A DNA stretch of 64,000 nt from assembly GCF_000264995.1 (NCBI RefSeq), contig NW_006767443.1, positions 10,280-74,279 of the forward strand, written 5' to 3'. Below the pieces are notes generated by a model. That model ran no database searches and was not told the DNA's origin. It saw nothing but the letters and a program-made list of their open reading frames with translations. Of this stretch, positions 10,206 to 21,754 are shown one piece after another. Source of the stretch: Punctularia strigosozonata HHB-11173 SS5. Its lineage: Eukaryota; Basidiomycota; Agaricomycetes; Corticiales; Punctulariaceae. The translations under genes were made by a program, and so were the position numbers. Each line of letters begins with the position of its first letter. Position 1 is the first letter of the stretch.

Positions 10206-10867
10206 GAATGTCGGTGGTGGTGTGGTTATAGATGAGCGAAGATCCGGGGTTGGGTTGGGTTGGGTTATGCTGCTAATCGCAGTGATTTAGTTGGATGGGT
10301 GATGTCGTTCATGGGGCGCTGTACATGGCTTATATGCCCTTGTGAGGATGGGATTGCCGGCGAGCTTTCGCAAGCGCCCGTGCATACGAGGCTGGGGATG
10401 CCGCATGCCGGGACGAAGAGTACGCGCTGCGGCAGGTGCCGGCGTGGGCGACGCGTCAAGGCGGCATGTGGCGGTGCGCTGTGCCCGGGTGCCGCAGCGG
10501 TTCCGGGCAGTACGACGTCAGTACGTTCAATATCAGCGCTCCTATGTCTGCCCAGGTCATCATCGGAGGTACGAGAACAGATCAAAGCTGGTGACCGGGA
10601 TTCCTTTGTGATGCGCTATTATACAGATGCGAGCGATGCGAGCGCGAGAGTATAGACAGATTAGGTTCGTGATGGTGGGTCCCCATGATGGAGAAGATGA
10701 AGTGTACATTCGCGTTGAAACGCCGAACGTCTATGGTCGGGATCAAGTGGGGGGGCGTGGAGGCAGAATGTCACGGAGGTATATGGCCCCCCTCAGATTG
10801 GTATCGGGTTCACTTGAACTGAGGCGAGAGTAGTCGGGAGCTGAGGTTCTTCCGGGAACGCGCTGGT
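10206..10867. other. Intergenic, 5' of the small membrane gene
   Basis: A short GGGTT repeat (GGGTTGGGTTGGGTTGGGTT, 10249-10267) lies just upstream of the small membrane gene's start. Otherwise nothing is supported; open frames here are unspliced and have no recognisable content. Confidence 0.45.
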
Positions 10868-12115
10868 CTAACCCAACCTGGGTATCCCAGGTCGGACGCC
10901 AGCCAGATTCGGCATCAGCGCCTGGGCGATAAGTTCCCGGCAGGTGCGCAGCCGCTCGCGTCTGGCAACGAACCAAGCGCTGGCGTCGCCAGGCAGCGCC
11001 AGCGGCGACGCGACGAGCCCGCGTTGCTGCGCGGCGCGCACCGACTTGACGAGCGAGTCGAGTTCCTCTTCGGAGTCGAGATCGTCCAGGTTTTCCTCCT
11101 CCTCGTCGACATTGACGGCGGTCACAGCGACCGGGGCGGCCTTCGCCTTCTTCTTGCTTCCGCCGCCGCCCGCGCCCGCCTTCTTCGCCTTCTCCCCCGC
11201 CGCTGCGGCATCGTTCGCGGCCGCGTTGGCGGCGGCGGCCTCGAGGGCGAGGCGCTTCTTCTCCGCCCTTTCGCGCTCCTTCTCCTTCTTCCGCTCCTCC
11301 TTCGTCGGCTTCTTCACGGGCTCGACCCAGTTGGGGTTGTTCGCCCGGTTCCACTCGAGGAGGAGGACGTCGTAGTCCTTCGAGCGGCCTTGCACGGCGC
11401 GCTTGGCGCCCATGGAATGCGATTTGCATGTCAGGGATCGCGAGCAGGGCAGGTTCTTGTCGTTGATGACGCCGCACTGCTTATCGAGGTCGACGGGCCC
11501 TTTGAAACGGCCCTTTGTCACCTTGGGCGTCACCAGCTTCTTTTTCTTCGGCTGGGACGGATCGTCCGGCGGCTCGTCGGACGCCTTGCGCTTCTTCCCC
11601 TTCTTATCTGTCGTATGTAATCCCGGCGTAGGTTAGCCAATGAGATTTGCCTCCGGGAGATCTGCAAACCCCGGACGCGTACCGTCGACTTCACCCCCGA
11701 TCCCCGCCTTCTTCGCGCCCCCATTCCGGATCGTCTTGCAGTTGCCTGTCGGAGATAGGCGAACGTGAGCGTTGGGCGCGATCAAAAAGGGGGGGGAGGA
11801 TCGTGAAAGGGGGGGCGGGATTTGTGAAGCGTTGAACGGGTTGGTGGGTTGTTCGTGCGGACGTGACTTACTGGCGTGCTCGGTGACGGCGCTCCGCAGG
11901 ACCGGTTTACCGCACTCCTTGCACCTGACCAGGCCAAACTCCGATCGCAGTGGCTGGGCGCCGAACGTCTTCATGTCCTGCGCGGCGAGCCATGATGTGG
12001 GCGGCGAGGGCAGCTTGCTCGCTTCGGCCTCGCTGAGAGGAGGCGGAGACGGTACGTTGTCCCATGAGAAGGGCGAGGAGGGACCGGGCGAGCCGCGCAA
12101 CTTGAGAGCAGGCAT
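10868..12115 (-). CDS. SGF73: SAGA-associated factor 73 / ataxin-7-like (SCA7 domain)
   Basis: Three exons on the - strand (12115-11872, 11745-11683, 11607-10868) give 348 residues. Near residue 70, a CX2C...HX3C zinc finger ([11 protein letters not shown]... EHASNC) spans the first splice junction; in yeast Sgf73 the equivalent finger docks the Ubp8 deubiquitinase module. A basic, lysine-rich stretch follows. The SCA7 domain starts at [15 protein letters not shown], with zinc ligands in a CX9CX5CX2H pattern ([20 protein letters not shown]). The tail holds a Lys/Glu-rich helix and an Ala-rich low-complexity stretch. Role (known for the family): tethers the histone H2B deubiquitinase module to SAGA in the nucleus. 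The length is shorter than yeast Sgf73 but both zinc modules are present. Confidence 0.9.
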
Positions 12116-13001
12116 GTGCTGCGATGCGCCTCTGCGCCGACGAGGGGACTTGGCTTAGCGCGTGGTGGCTGTAAGAGGCAAGGCGAATCTGGGTTACGTA
12201 ATGGCAATCCAGGCTCAGCAGGACGGCGTGGGAGGCAGGCACGGACGGTTGCACGCTTTTGATTCCCGCCGGGCGGAGGGATGGACAGACCGGGATATAT
12301 TATTGTGAGCTGCGGGAGCGGATTTGACATGGTAAATCCAACATATACATCCGAGATGGGATCCCAAGCGTTCCCGATTCCGGCCAAGGCGCCGCGGATA
12401 TCGCAAGTCGCCGGTCAGTTGGGGCGGAACGCGGTGCGATAAATAGCGCTAGCGGCGGGCTTGGGCATTCCTCCCAGGCGTTCGCTGATAAGTTCTTCGT
12501 CCCCTTCTGGCGGGGTTGATGGATGCTGGAACCCCTTGATTGATTGATTGCGAGCGAGGTGCGAAAGATCCCTTCTCTTCGCTGTTAACGCGATGGGTTA
12601 TACTCAAAACGTGGTCATGTCTTGCGTCTCCGACTTGTCCAACCCAGTTCTGTGCCACCGTCGCCGACTTCGCCCTGGAAATTCTACGCCGAACGCGCAA
12701 CGGTTCACCCGGGGTCGGATCATCCGTTTTTATCCTTGGGCTCTAGCAACAGCACCATAGCGCCCGCCTTTGCTCAGCTCGCTGTATCGACGCCGAAACC
12801 CGTTGCAGGTCGTCTGAGACTGCATCGCTGATCGACAGGGGCCGACGGTCCTTAACGCACACGACTCGGGCGCGCCCTTTTTCGCTCACATCAACCGGTA
12901 TCGAACCCTCCTCTCGAAAAGAAAACAACAACAGATCGCCGCGAAATCGGTGGAGCCCAGCCCAGCGCAATCGCGGAATTCGGGAGAGCGATTCGTCAAC
13001 A
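12116..13001. other. Divergent intergenic region
   Basis: This is the shared 5' region of the SGF73 gene (leftward) and the FAD monooxygenase gene (rightward). No conserved ORF is supported. No convincing TATA box is visible. Confidence 0.5.
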
Positions 13002-15413
13002 ATGCCGGGCCTCCTCCGCGAGACGCCGGAATCAGTTCCGCACCCGCGAGCCCAGGGCGCGACACCGGGCGCGATCAACGGCGAGAGCCGAATCAGCAGC
13101 GTATCCGAGCGGGCAGAGGTCGAGATCCTCGCCGCCCGCGCGAACGGAAACGGGGTCGGAACCACCCACCGTCCATATGCTGCTCATGCTCCTGATGGAA
13201 CCGACGCCTCGCCGCCGTCTCACGCCTCTTCCCCGACTTCTTCCCATTATCCTCATTCTGCCACGACGACGACGACGACTGCCAGTGTGGCCGCCGCGAA
13301 CGGACACGAGGATCACCGCCATCATCACCAGCATTCTGCGTCCCAGACGAACGCGCGCGCGAGAGCCATGTCGACGAGCAGGACCGCCTCGCTCCGGCTC
13401 GACTTTTTGGTCATCGGCGGGGGTGAGTTTCTGCTTTTTTTCCTTTTTTTCTTTTGGCCCGCCTTTTCCGCCTCGGCCCCATTTCAGTGTGGCGGGTTTC
13501 CCCAAATTTGGGTCTTTTTTGCGGCGCTGACGCACGTGCTATATCCAGGCATATCGGGTCTCGCCGCCGCCTTCGCCCTCGCCCGCGCGGGGCACAGAGT
13601 GAGGGTGCTCGAAAAGTCGGAGACGGGGTTGGGGAGGAAGGCGGGGGGCGTGCGCGTGCCGCCGAACTTGAGCAAGATCCTGGTGGAGTGGGGGCTGGAG
13701 GACGAGCTGTCGCAGTCGACGATCCGGTGCAAGGGCTCGACGTTCAACAGCCTCGAGACGGGGGAGACGATCGGGTATCTGGAGTGGAACGAGGACGTTA
13801 TGAAGGAGACGGGCGGGAGCTTCTTGCTTATGCATGTGAGTAAAATATACCCTCGCTCGGCATGGGAAGAGAAGGCCGGACGCTGAGAGTGGTATGGCTG
13901 CCCCCCCGTGTTTTTTTTCCCCTTCTTTTCTTTTCTCGTGGTTATCTGCAGCACGAGGATCTGCATCGGATGCTTCACAGGCTTGCCACCGCCGCCGGGG
14001 CCCAGGTCGAGTTCGGGAAGGGCGTGCGGGCGGTGCATGCGCCACCGGAAGGCCAAGGGCAGCAGCCGTCCGTCGAGCTCGAGTCCGGAGAGGCGGTGAG
14101 CGCGGACATCATCATCGGCGCGGACGGGTACCGGAGCATCGTGCGACCGGTGGTGCTGGGCGAGGAAGACCAGGGCGAGGACGTTGGGATGAGCGTATAC
14201 ACGTCGGTCGCATCCTATACGTCAAGTGAATTCTCCCACTTACCGATGGCTGGATCAGCGCGACGATACCCATGTCAGCGATGATGGAGGATCCCGATCT
14301 CAGGCATTTCGCAGAGGCGCCAGAGGTCAGTCTCCCCGTGCTGGAACCCTGTTATGCAGGAGTCCGAGGTTGACGGACGATTCAGTGGCCAATGTGGATG
14401 GGCGACGGACGGAGTATCCTTGGTGCGTTTCCTTTCTCAGGCCGAGAGGGCCCATTTCGACTACGGTGAGCTGACTGGCTTATCTGTGCAGCGTATCCGA
14501 TCGTGAGTGTGGTGCATTCCCGGGGGGTTCCGAATCCCGAGATTCATAGCGGTAACAGGACCTGACAAGGATATCGGAACAGCGGCCTGGACAGGTCTAT
14601 AACGTGCATCTCTTTTGGCCGGATAGCGGCAGCGACGCAGAGGAAGGCTGGGATCAGGAGGTCCCGATGGATATGGACTTTGGAGCTTACGACCTAAGGT
14701 GAATATTTTCGTCTGCGCAGATGTCTCGACTGGGAAGCTCAAGTATTCGTCTTCAGGATACAAAAATTGATGAAACTCGTGCCGAGCGCCATACGGACCA
14801 AAGTCGTCAATCGGGAGATGATCGAGGAGTGGGTAGACGAGTCGGGGAGGATCGTGCTGATCGGCGACGCCGCCCATCCGACTCTGGTGAGCCTACTTAT
14901 ACCCTCACGGGTTCCTGCCATCGTCTTCTATCTTTTCTCTCGACGCTGACGCGAGCGCGTGCTTCCCTCACACAGCCGGGTTCCACCCACGGATGCAGTC
15001 TCGCGCTGGAAGACGCCGCCGTGTTTGGCACGCTCTTCTCACGCCTGAAGAACTGGGACCAGGTACCGCAGCTGCTGGAGGCGTACCAGGACCTGCGCCA
15101 GTTGCGGTGCACGGCGGTGAATCAACGCGAGGTGGCGAACAAGGAGCTGGTGCAGATCCCGCCGGGGCCGATGCGGCATAACCGCGACGAGGAGATGCGC
15201 AAGGCGATGCAGTCCGGGCACGACCACTGGGACGAGAGCAAGCTGAAGAAGCAGTGGGACGAGATCGCGGAGGTGTTCGCGTATAACGCGTTCGACGCGA
15301 GCGACGACTGGTACGTCAGTTGGGGCGCGATCATGGAGGCCAGCCGGGCGAGGGCGGCGTGCGACGACCTGAGCGTCCAGGTCGAGATCGCCGACGCGCC
15401 CGCCGCGCCGTGA
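13002..15413 (+). CDS. Class A FAD-dependent monooxygenase, salicylate hydroxylase-like
   Basis: A spliced gene with about nine exons. Exon 1 (13002-13422) ends inside the dinucleotide-binding motif, which continues in exon 2 (13549-13835): IGGG then ISGLAAAFALARAGHRV. Exon 3 starts at 13952. Further motifs are the second FAD 'DG' motif (IIGADGYRSIV), the region YTATIP...MMEDPDL rebuilt across a GTCGGT donor near 14210, then WPMWMGDGRSIL and GDAAHPT before the intron near 14890. PGSTHGCSLALEDA follows. Stop is at 15411-15413. The family uses NAD(P)H and O2 to hydroxylate aromatic or similar substrates. The first 120 residues (Ser/Thr/His-rich) are low complexity; an internal ATG at 13368 (MSTSRTASL) would give a more typical N-terminus, so the start is uncertain. 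Confidence 0.85.
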
Positions 15414-15973
15414 AGAGCGAACAAAAGGACAGTCGAAAAGAGGAAGGTTTTTCCGGTACCCCGGTCTATCGATGATTGGGAAGGACTGCTGTCGTGTGTG
15501 TCTTGTCTTGGGCTTTCACTTGGGATCTGTTGACGAGACAATTCTTGGACTGTGCCATATCTGCTACGGGCTGTAAAGTTCCCTAAACTCTGGATCCGCT
15601 GTACTGTACTTATCTCTCGGACTATCACTGAAGAATCGATCCAATGCATCTATGAACTCTGCGGGCTGATATATGTGATACACGTTGAGTCGGTTTGCGT
15701 TCCATTCACCCCAACATCCCGATTCTCCACCTGGATAAACCATATCGATACAGCTCTGGCCCACGGGGAAGGCCAACGCAATCGACCTTTTCCCCACGGT
15801 TTGTTCTGTGCCAGCGACATGACATCACAGTCATCCAACCGTCAACTTCACCTCCAGGCCCTGGCGGGCAACGCTCTAAAAGACCGCCGCAGGTTGGAAG
15901 CCAGACTTCTTCCTACCATAACACCACCCCTCCTCCTGCTTGTTGCCTCTCGTCCGTTGAACCACCGCAAGGA
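15414..15973. other. Intergenic, 5' of GDB1
   Basis: No separate gene seen. The open frame entering from 15695 joins GDB1 in frame but has no conserved content. The first MPGKKANKAKAAL methionine at 15974 is the better start. Confidence 0.5.
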
Positions 15974-18900
15974 ATGCCCGGGAAAAAAGCGAACAAGGCC
16001 AAGGCGGCGCTGAGCAAAGCGAAAGAGATCGTCAAGCCGAGCGTGCAGATCCCGAAACCGGACGCGTCGCCGGCGAGCGCGGGGCCGAAGACGCCGAAGA
16101 CGCCCGCTGACGAGGGGCTCGAGTTTTTCGAGGGCGCGGTGAAGGAGGGAGAGGGCGAGATACAGGTGTATGAGCTGAGACTTGACCCCGATGGCGGGCC
16201 CAGCAAGGAGCGATCGGTACGCGATTATATGCTCTTCGTGTATGCGTTGAGATCTGACGCGACGCCTTGCGTTCGATAGTATATCCGACTGCCTCCGGCG
16301 TACGTGCCGTATATCTTGCGTGTGTCGCTGGACGCCGGTACCCCCGCGTCGAGAAACGGCGTGTTCAAGACGAACTTTCCTCTGGACGGTGGCCAATTTG
16401 ATCGTGCACGCTTTTCCGAGCGCAAGTGCGTTATGATTCGAAACTGATCCGACTCGGTTTGTCAACACGCGTTCGCTGACCTCGCACAAAAAAACAGGCT
16501 ACCTACCGATTTCTCCAAGCCGATCCAGATCGACCTGCCCATCTCGCACGCTGGCGCGTTCTGCTACTGGGTCGAGTACGACAATGACGTCGATGGCTCT
16601 CGGGTGAAGGGCCGCGAAGGGTACTTCAACATCGATCCTGTCCTCAAGACGAAGGCGCGCGCTCCCATCGTCAAGGACGGGAAGATCAGCGGCGATGGTC
16701 TCAAAGTCCTGCCTGATGATATTCGTTTGCCATTGGACGGGCTGTCCATCCTCACCGTGGTCTCTAAGTGGATGGGCCCGGTGTCGCAGTGGGAGAAGCA
16801 CTTCCAGGAGGCCCAGGAGCGAGGATACACGATGCTTCATTACACCCCATTGCAGAAGCGCGGGACCAGCGATAGCCCGTACTCGATCAAGGATCAGAGC
16901 ACTTACGATCCTTCTCTGTTCGAGTCGAAGGATGATCTCAAGGGCGGAGGCAAGGAGAAGATCGAGAGGGTGCTCGCCATCGCCAAGGAGAAGTATGGGC
17001 TTCTGAGCCTGACGGATGTCGTCCTCAATCACACCTCAAACGATAGTCCTTGGCTGCTCGAGCACCCTGAAGCTGGTATGTTAGTCGTTCACACTGTTGA
17101 AAACGTTATGTTGACGCCATGTAGGCTTCAGCCCTGCCAACACTCCCCACCTAACCCCGGCCTTCGAGTTGGACACCGCGATGCTCACGCTCTCTGGCAA
17201 CCTGGCAGCGAAGGGCCTACCTACGCGAGTCAACTCCGAGGCCGACGTTGATACGCTCGTCGCCGCGTTCCACGAAGAGATCAAGGGTCTCAATCTGTGG
17301 CAGTATTACGTCCTGAACACGGAGCGGGAGAAGCAGGACGTCAAGGCTGCGCTGTCAGCGGGCTCTGTCAAGCCCTGGGACGGCCCCGCCGTCGCCGGGA
17401 AACCCGTCACCGAGCTCGCGGAGATCGTTCGCTCGGCGGCCAAGATCGATGGCTTGGGAAAGCTGGCGAAGCGCTTCGGTGTTCGCGTCGAGGGGGGTGT
17501 CGCTGCGGGTCTCGTGAAGGCGGCGTTTGTCGAGCTTGGGGAGAACCCGGATCAGCTCGCGGAGGCGTGGGGCCGCGTGGTGGACGTTTTGAACGTCGAC
17601 CTGTACAAGGAATGGGAAGGAGACACCGCATCTGCTCTCGAACAGACCAAGGGTCGGATCAAGTATACGCGCCTAGATGCGCATGGTCCTCGCCTTGGAG
17701 AGATCTCAAAGGAGTGAGTCAGGGTCTACTCGTGCTGGTGGAGTTCTTCTGACCCTTTTGCTTAGGTCCCCCTTGGTGGAGACCTACTTCACTCGTCTGT
17801 ACCCCAAGTACGAGGAAGACCCGCTCAAGTACTCCGTGGCAAATAACGGGTGGATATGGGGTGCAGATCCGCTGGCCAACTTCGCCCTTCTCCCCTCCAA
17901 GGCCTATCTCCGTCGCGAGGTCATTGCTTGGAGTGACTGTGTCAAGCTCCGTTATGGCGACGGCCCGGAGTCCAATCCCTGGCTCTGGGAGTACATGACG
18001 TCGTACGTGACCTCTCTCGCGTCGTCGTTTGACGGGTTCCGTATCGACAACTGCCACTCGACGCCGCTGCACGTCGGTACAGCGATGCTCGACGCCGCGC
18101 GTGTGGTCAACCCGGACCTGTATATCTGCGCGGAACTTTTCACCGGGAGCCAGGAGATGGACCTGGTATTTGTGAGCCGCTTGGGCATCAACAGTTTGAT
18201 CCGCGAGGCGGGCAATGCCGACTCGCCGAAAGAGTTCTCGCGGATACTCTACAACTATGGTCTCGGCAAACCGATAGGTACGTGCATCATCAGATCATCG
18301 TGTGCGTTATTTATCGATGCATGTAGGCTCCATGGACGGCGCCTGTTTGACCTCCAAGGAAGAACTACCTCCCCCAACCGGAAAGGGACCGGTCAGGCAA
18401 TGCATCGTCACACCGTTGAACGGCAGCGTACCGCACGCGTTATTCTATGATCTCACCCACGATAATGAATCGTATCTGGACAAGATTTCGGCGGAGCACG
18501 CGCTGTCCGCTGCCGCTCTCGTGACGTTCGGGTTCTGCGCAACAGGTTCGGTGAAGGGTTTGGACGACCTGTACCCCAAGCTGCTCAACCTCGTCGGAGA
18601 GAAGAGGAAGTACGAGGTGACGAGCTTGGCCGAAAACAGCGGCATTGCCAGGGCCAAGAGGGTGTTGAACGCGTTGCATACGGAGATGGTCCTCGGAGGA
18701 TACCAAGAGGGCCATGTTCACCAAGAGAATGACGTATGTCATCCGAACGATCGGATCTCTCGAAACTGATAGACCTTGCTGCAGTATATTGTCTTGCATC
18801 GCGTGCAACCGGGCACACAGAAGGGATATATACTTGTGGCCCATACCGCCTATGCTCGAGGCTCGAAGGACCGAGGCTACAGTACGTCATTGGTCTCTTG

Positions 18901-21351
18901 CCATAAGGAAAACGGTGTCTGATAGCCTTTGTATAGTCAACCCCTTCAGACTTGCTGGAACGAAGGTCAACTTCGTCTACGGTGCCACTCTTGACATTCC
19001 TTCGTACGAGGATATCAGCGACAGTACCACCATCCGTGGCCTGCCTGGAAAGCTAAACGAGTTGCCCCCGGTCGTTGTTCCTCAGAGCATCGGCGATGAA
19101 GGCCCCTACACCGAGCTCGTCGTGCCTGAGTACTTCCCTCCCGGTTCCATCATGGTCTTCGAGACCCAGATGGCGGGTCTAGACTCAACACTGGACGCGT
19201 TTTGTGCCGCTGGCGCGCAGGAGGCCTTCGCAGATTTGGACCTCATCGACCTGAATGTCGTCCTTCACCGCTCTGAAGGCGAAGAGCGCGACGCAACCAA
19301 GGGAGAGATTGGGGCGTACGATGTTCCGGGCATCGGCAAACTCGTGTACTGCGGGTTGGAAGGTTGGATGCATCCTCTCCGCCATATCATGCGGTACAAT
19401 GACCTTGGTCACCCTGTGTGCAACAACCTGCGAGCGGGACCTTGGGCGTTCGATTATGTCCACACCCGTTTGTCGAAGTAGGTGGTTACCTCATATTGGG
19501 TGATATCAACCCTGACACGCTCTTCCTTAGACAGGTTGACGTCTTCCCAAATCTCGCGAAGCCCGCTCAGTGGTTCAAGGAGCGTTTTATGCGCATCAAG
19601 TCGGAGGCACCGCCTTTCCTTCGCCCCAAGTACTTCGCCATCGTTATCTCCGAGGCATACAAGGCTGCGCGGACGAGCGCCGTCGAGCAAATGTCTGAAT
19701 TCGTCTCGACCGGTCACTCCTTTACACAGGACCTTGCTTTGTGCTCCGTGCAGATGCACGGCATGGTGCAATCTGCTTCCCTTGACCCGGGTAAGCCGAC
19801 GCCGTCGCTGGCAGCCGGACTTCCACACTTTGCCGCGGGTTGGGCCCGGTGCTGGGGTCGGGACGTGTTCATCTCACTCCGTGGACTGTTCTTGACCACG
19901 GGCAACTTCGACGGCGCGAAGAAGCACATCAAGGCTTTTGCGTCCACGCTCAAGCACGGTTTGATCCCGAACTTATTGGACTCGCTCCGGGCTCCTCGCT
20001 ACAACTCGCGCGACTCGCCGTGGTGGATGGTCCAGAACATACAGGATTACTGCGCCTTCGCTCCGGAGGGCGTCGCTTTCCTGAGCGAATCGGTTCCTCG
20101 GAGGTTCCCGAAGGATGATACCTGGGTGCCTTGGAACGACCCCAGGGCGTACGCGTACTCGAGCACGATCGCCGAGATCATCCAAGAGATACTCCAGCGA
20201 CATGCAGATGGCATTCACTTCCGCGAATATAACGCGGGGCCAAACCTAGACATGCAGATGTCGGATCCGGGCTTTAACATCGATATCGATGTCGACTGGA
20301 AGACGGGCATCATCTTCGGCGGTAACGCGCACAACTGCGGGACGTGGATGGACAAGATGGGCGAGTCGGTTAAGGCGGGGACGAAGGGTGTTCCGGGCAC
20401 CCCTCGAGACGGCGCGCCAGTCGAGATCACGGGTTTGCTGAAGAGCACTTTGAGGTGGCTGGCTCAGCTGTCCGAGAAGGGCAAGTTCCCGTTCAAGGGT
20501 GTGGAGGCCGAAAGTTAGTCTTTCCTCGCGTGCGGGCCCTTCCCTTACTGACTTCTGCTAGTCGATGGAACGCGCCGCCTCGTTACGTACCAGGAATGGA
20601 GCGATCTGCTACAGAGCTCATTCGAGAAGTCCTATTACATACCGTTAGGTACCACCCGTTACCTCGATCTCCTTTCGAACCATACTCATGGTGTGCTTAG
20701 ATCCTGCGGACGATCTCCTCTATGACGTGAACACGAGTTTAGTGAACCGACGCGGTATCTACAAGGACGTATACCGATCCGGCCCGGGACGCGAGTGGTC
20801 GGACTACCAGTTCCGGCCCAACTTCCCCATCGTCATGACCGTCGCGCCGGAACTGTTTGACCCTGTGCATGCTTTGGGTGCTCTTCAGCTTGCCGACAAG
20901 CACCTCCGATCGCCTCTGGGCATGAGCACGCTCGATCCTGCAGATCTGCAGTACCGGCCGTATTACGACAATGCGAACGACAGTGACGACCCAGCCGTCG
21001 CGAAGGGGCGGAACTACCACCAAGGTCAGCTTGTTTAGTTTGTTACGTTGGATGCTTTGGCTGATTCCCAGTGTAGGTCCGCCTTGGATGTGGCCCATTG
21101 GGTACTTCTTGAGGGCGTACCTCCACTTCGACACTCGTGCCGGCGCTGGCAAGGATGACAAGACGCGGACGTTGCATCACCTGCACACCGCCCTCCTCCC
21201 TGCGCGCGAACACGTCCAGAAGGACCCTTGGAGGGGCCTTCCTGAGCTCACCAACAAGGACGGAGCGTTCTGCCCCGATTCCTGTACCACCCAGGCCTGG
21301 AGTTCGAGCTGCATACTCGATTTCCTGCAGGAGGTCAAAGCACTCACCTAA
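15974..21351 (+). CDS. GDB1: Glycogen debranching enzyme
   Basis: Twelve exons: 15974-16216, 16280-16425, 16498-17075, 17125-17713, 17766-18277, 18327-18733, 18785-18881, 18937-19477, 19531-20513, 20562-20648, 20701-21024 and 21077-21351. Joined length is 4,782 nt, or 1,593 residues, the usual size. The enzyme is bifunctional. The N-terminal GH13 4-alpha-glucanotransferase half has the nucleophile motif GFRIDNCHSTP and the acid/base motif ICAELFTGSQ. The C-terminal GH133 amylo-1,6-glucosidase half has AAGWARCWGRDVFISLRG and HNCGTWMDKMGES. It moves a maltotriosyl unit and then hydrolyses the 1,6-branch stub during glycogen breakdown in the cytosol. Every junction restores frame and no lesion is seen. 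The N-terminal 45 residues are Lys/Ala/Pro-rich. Confidence 0.97.
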
Positions 21352-21754
21352 ATCTCGATTTTCCTTTCCTTCTCGTCACTCGGATCGAGGGAGATTGTAT
21401 CATACCATCTTCGGACACTTGTGGCAAAATCTCTGTGTCGTGGCGTCAAATGCCATGCTTCCGCGATGATCTCCGTTGACGCTCTAGGAGACCGAGGGCT
21501 TGCGTGTAACTCGATAGCTGTTGTGGTCATTAAACATGTAACGCAGCGCATGGATGGTTTACACATGTTACTACGGTTGACGGCCACGTAATGATGTGGA
21601 TGTAGCTGATGGTCAAGCGACTCTTCGTGGAGGGACGGTCATGGCACGTGGAGTACGAGCGCGCAGTACACTGCTTCATCGTTTCGACAACCAACCTCCT
21701 TTGCTGACGACTTTACGATCTTGTGACGATCGCTGAGCAGGCGCTCATGCTTTT
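21352..21754. other. Intergenic, GDB1 to PAT1
   Basis: 3' region of GDB1 and 5' region of PAT1. No gene or clear control element seen. Confidence 0.5.

Noticed and set aside
9717-10235. Long + strand open frames overlapping the small membrane gene
   Set aside because: They are antisense to three exons that join in phase; they reflect high GC content only.
5135-15413. Secondary-metabolite gene cluster (SDRs plus FAD monooxygenase)
   Set aside because: No core synthase, terpene cyclase, transporter or pathway regulator is present, and SGF73 and an unknown membrane gene lie between them.
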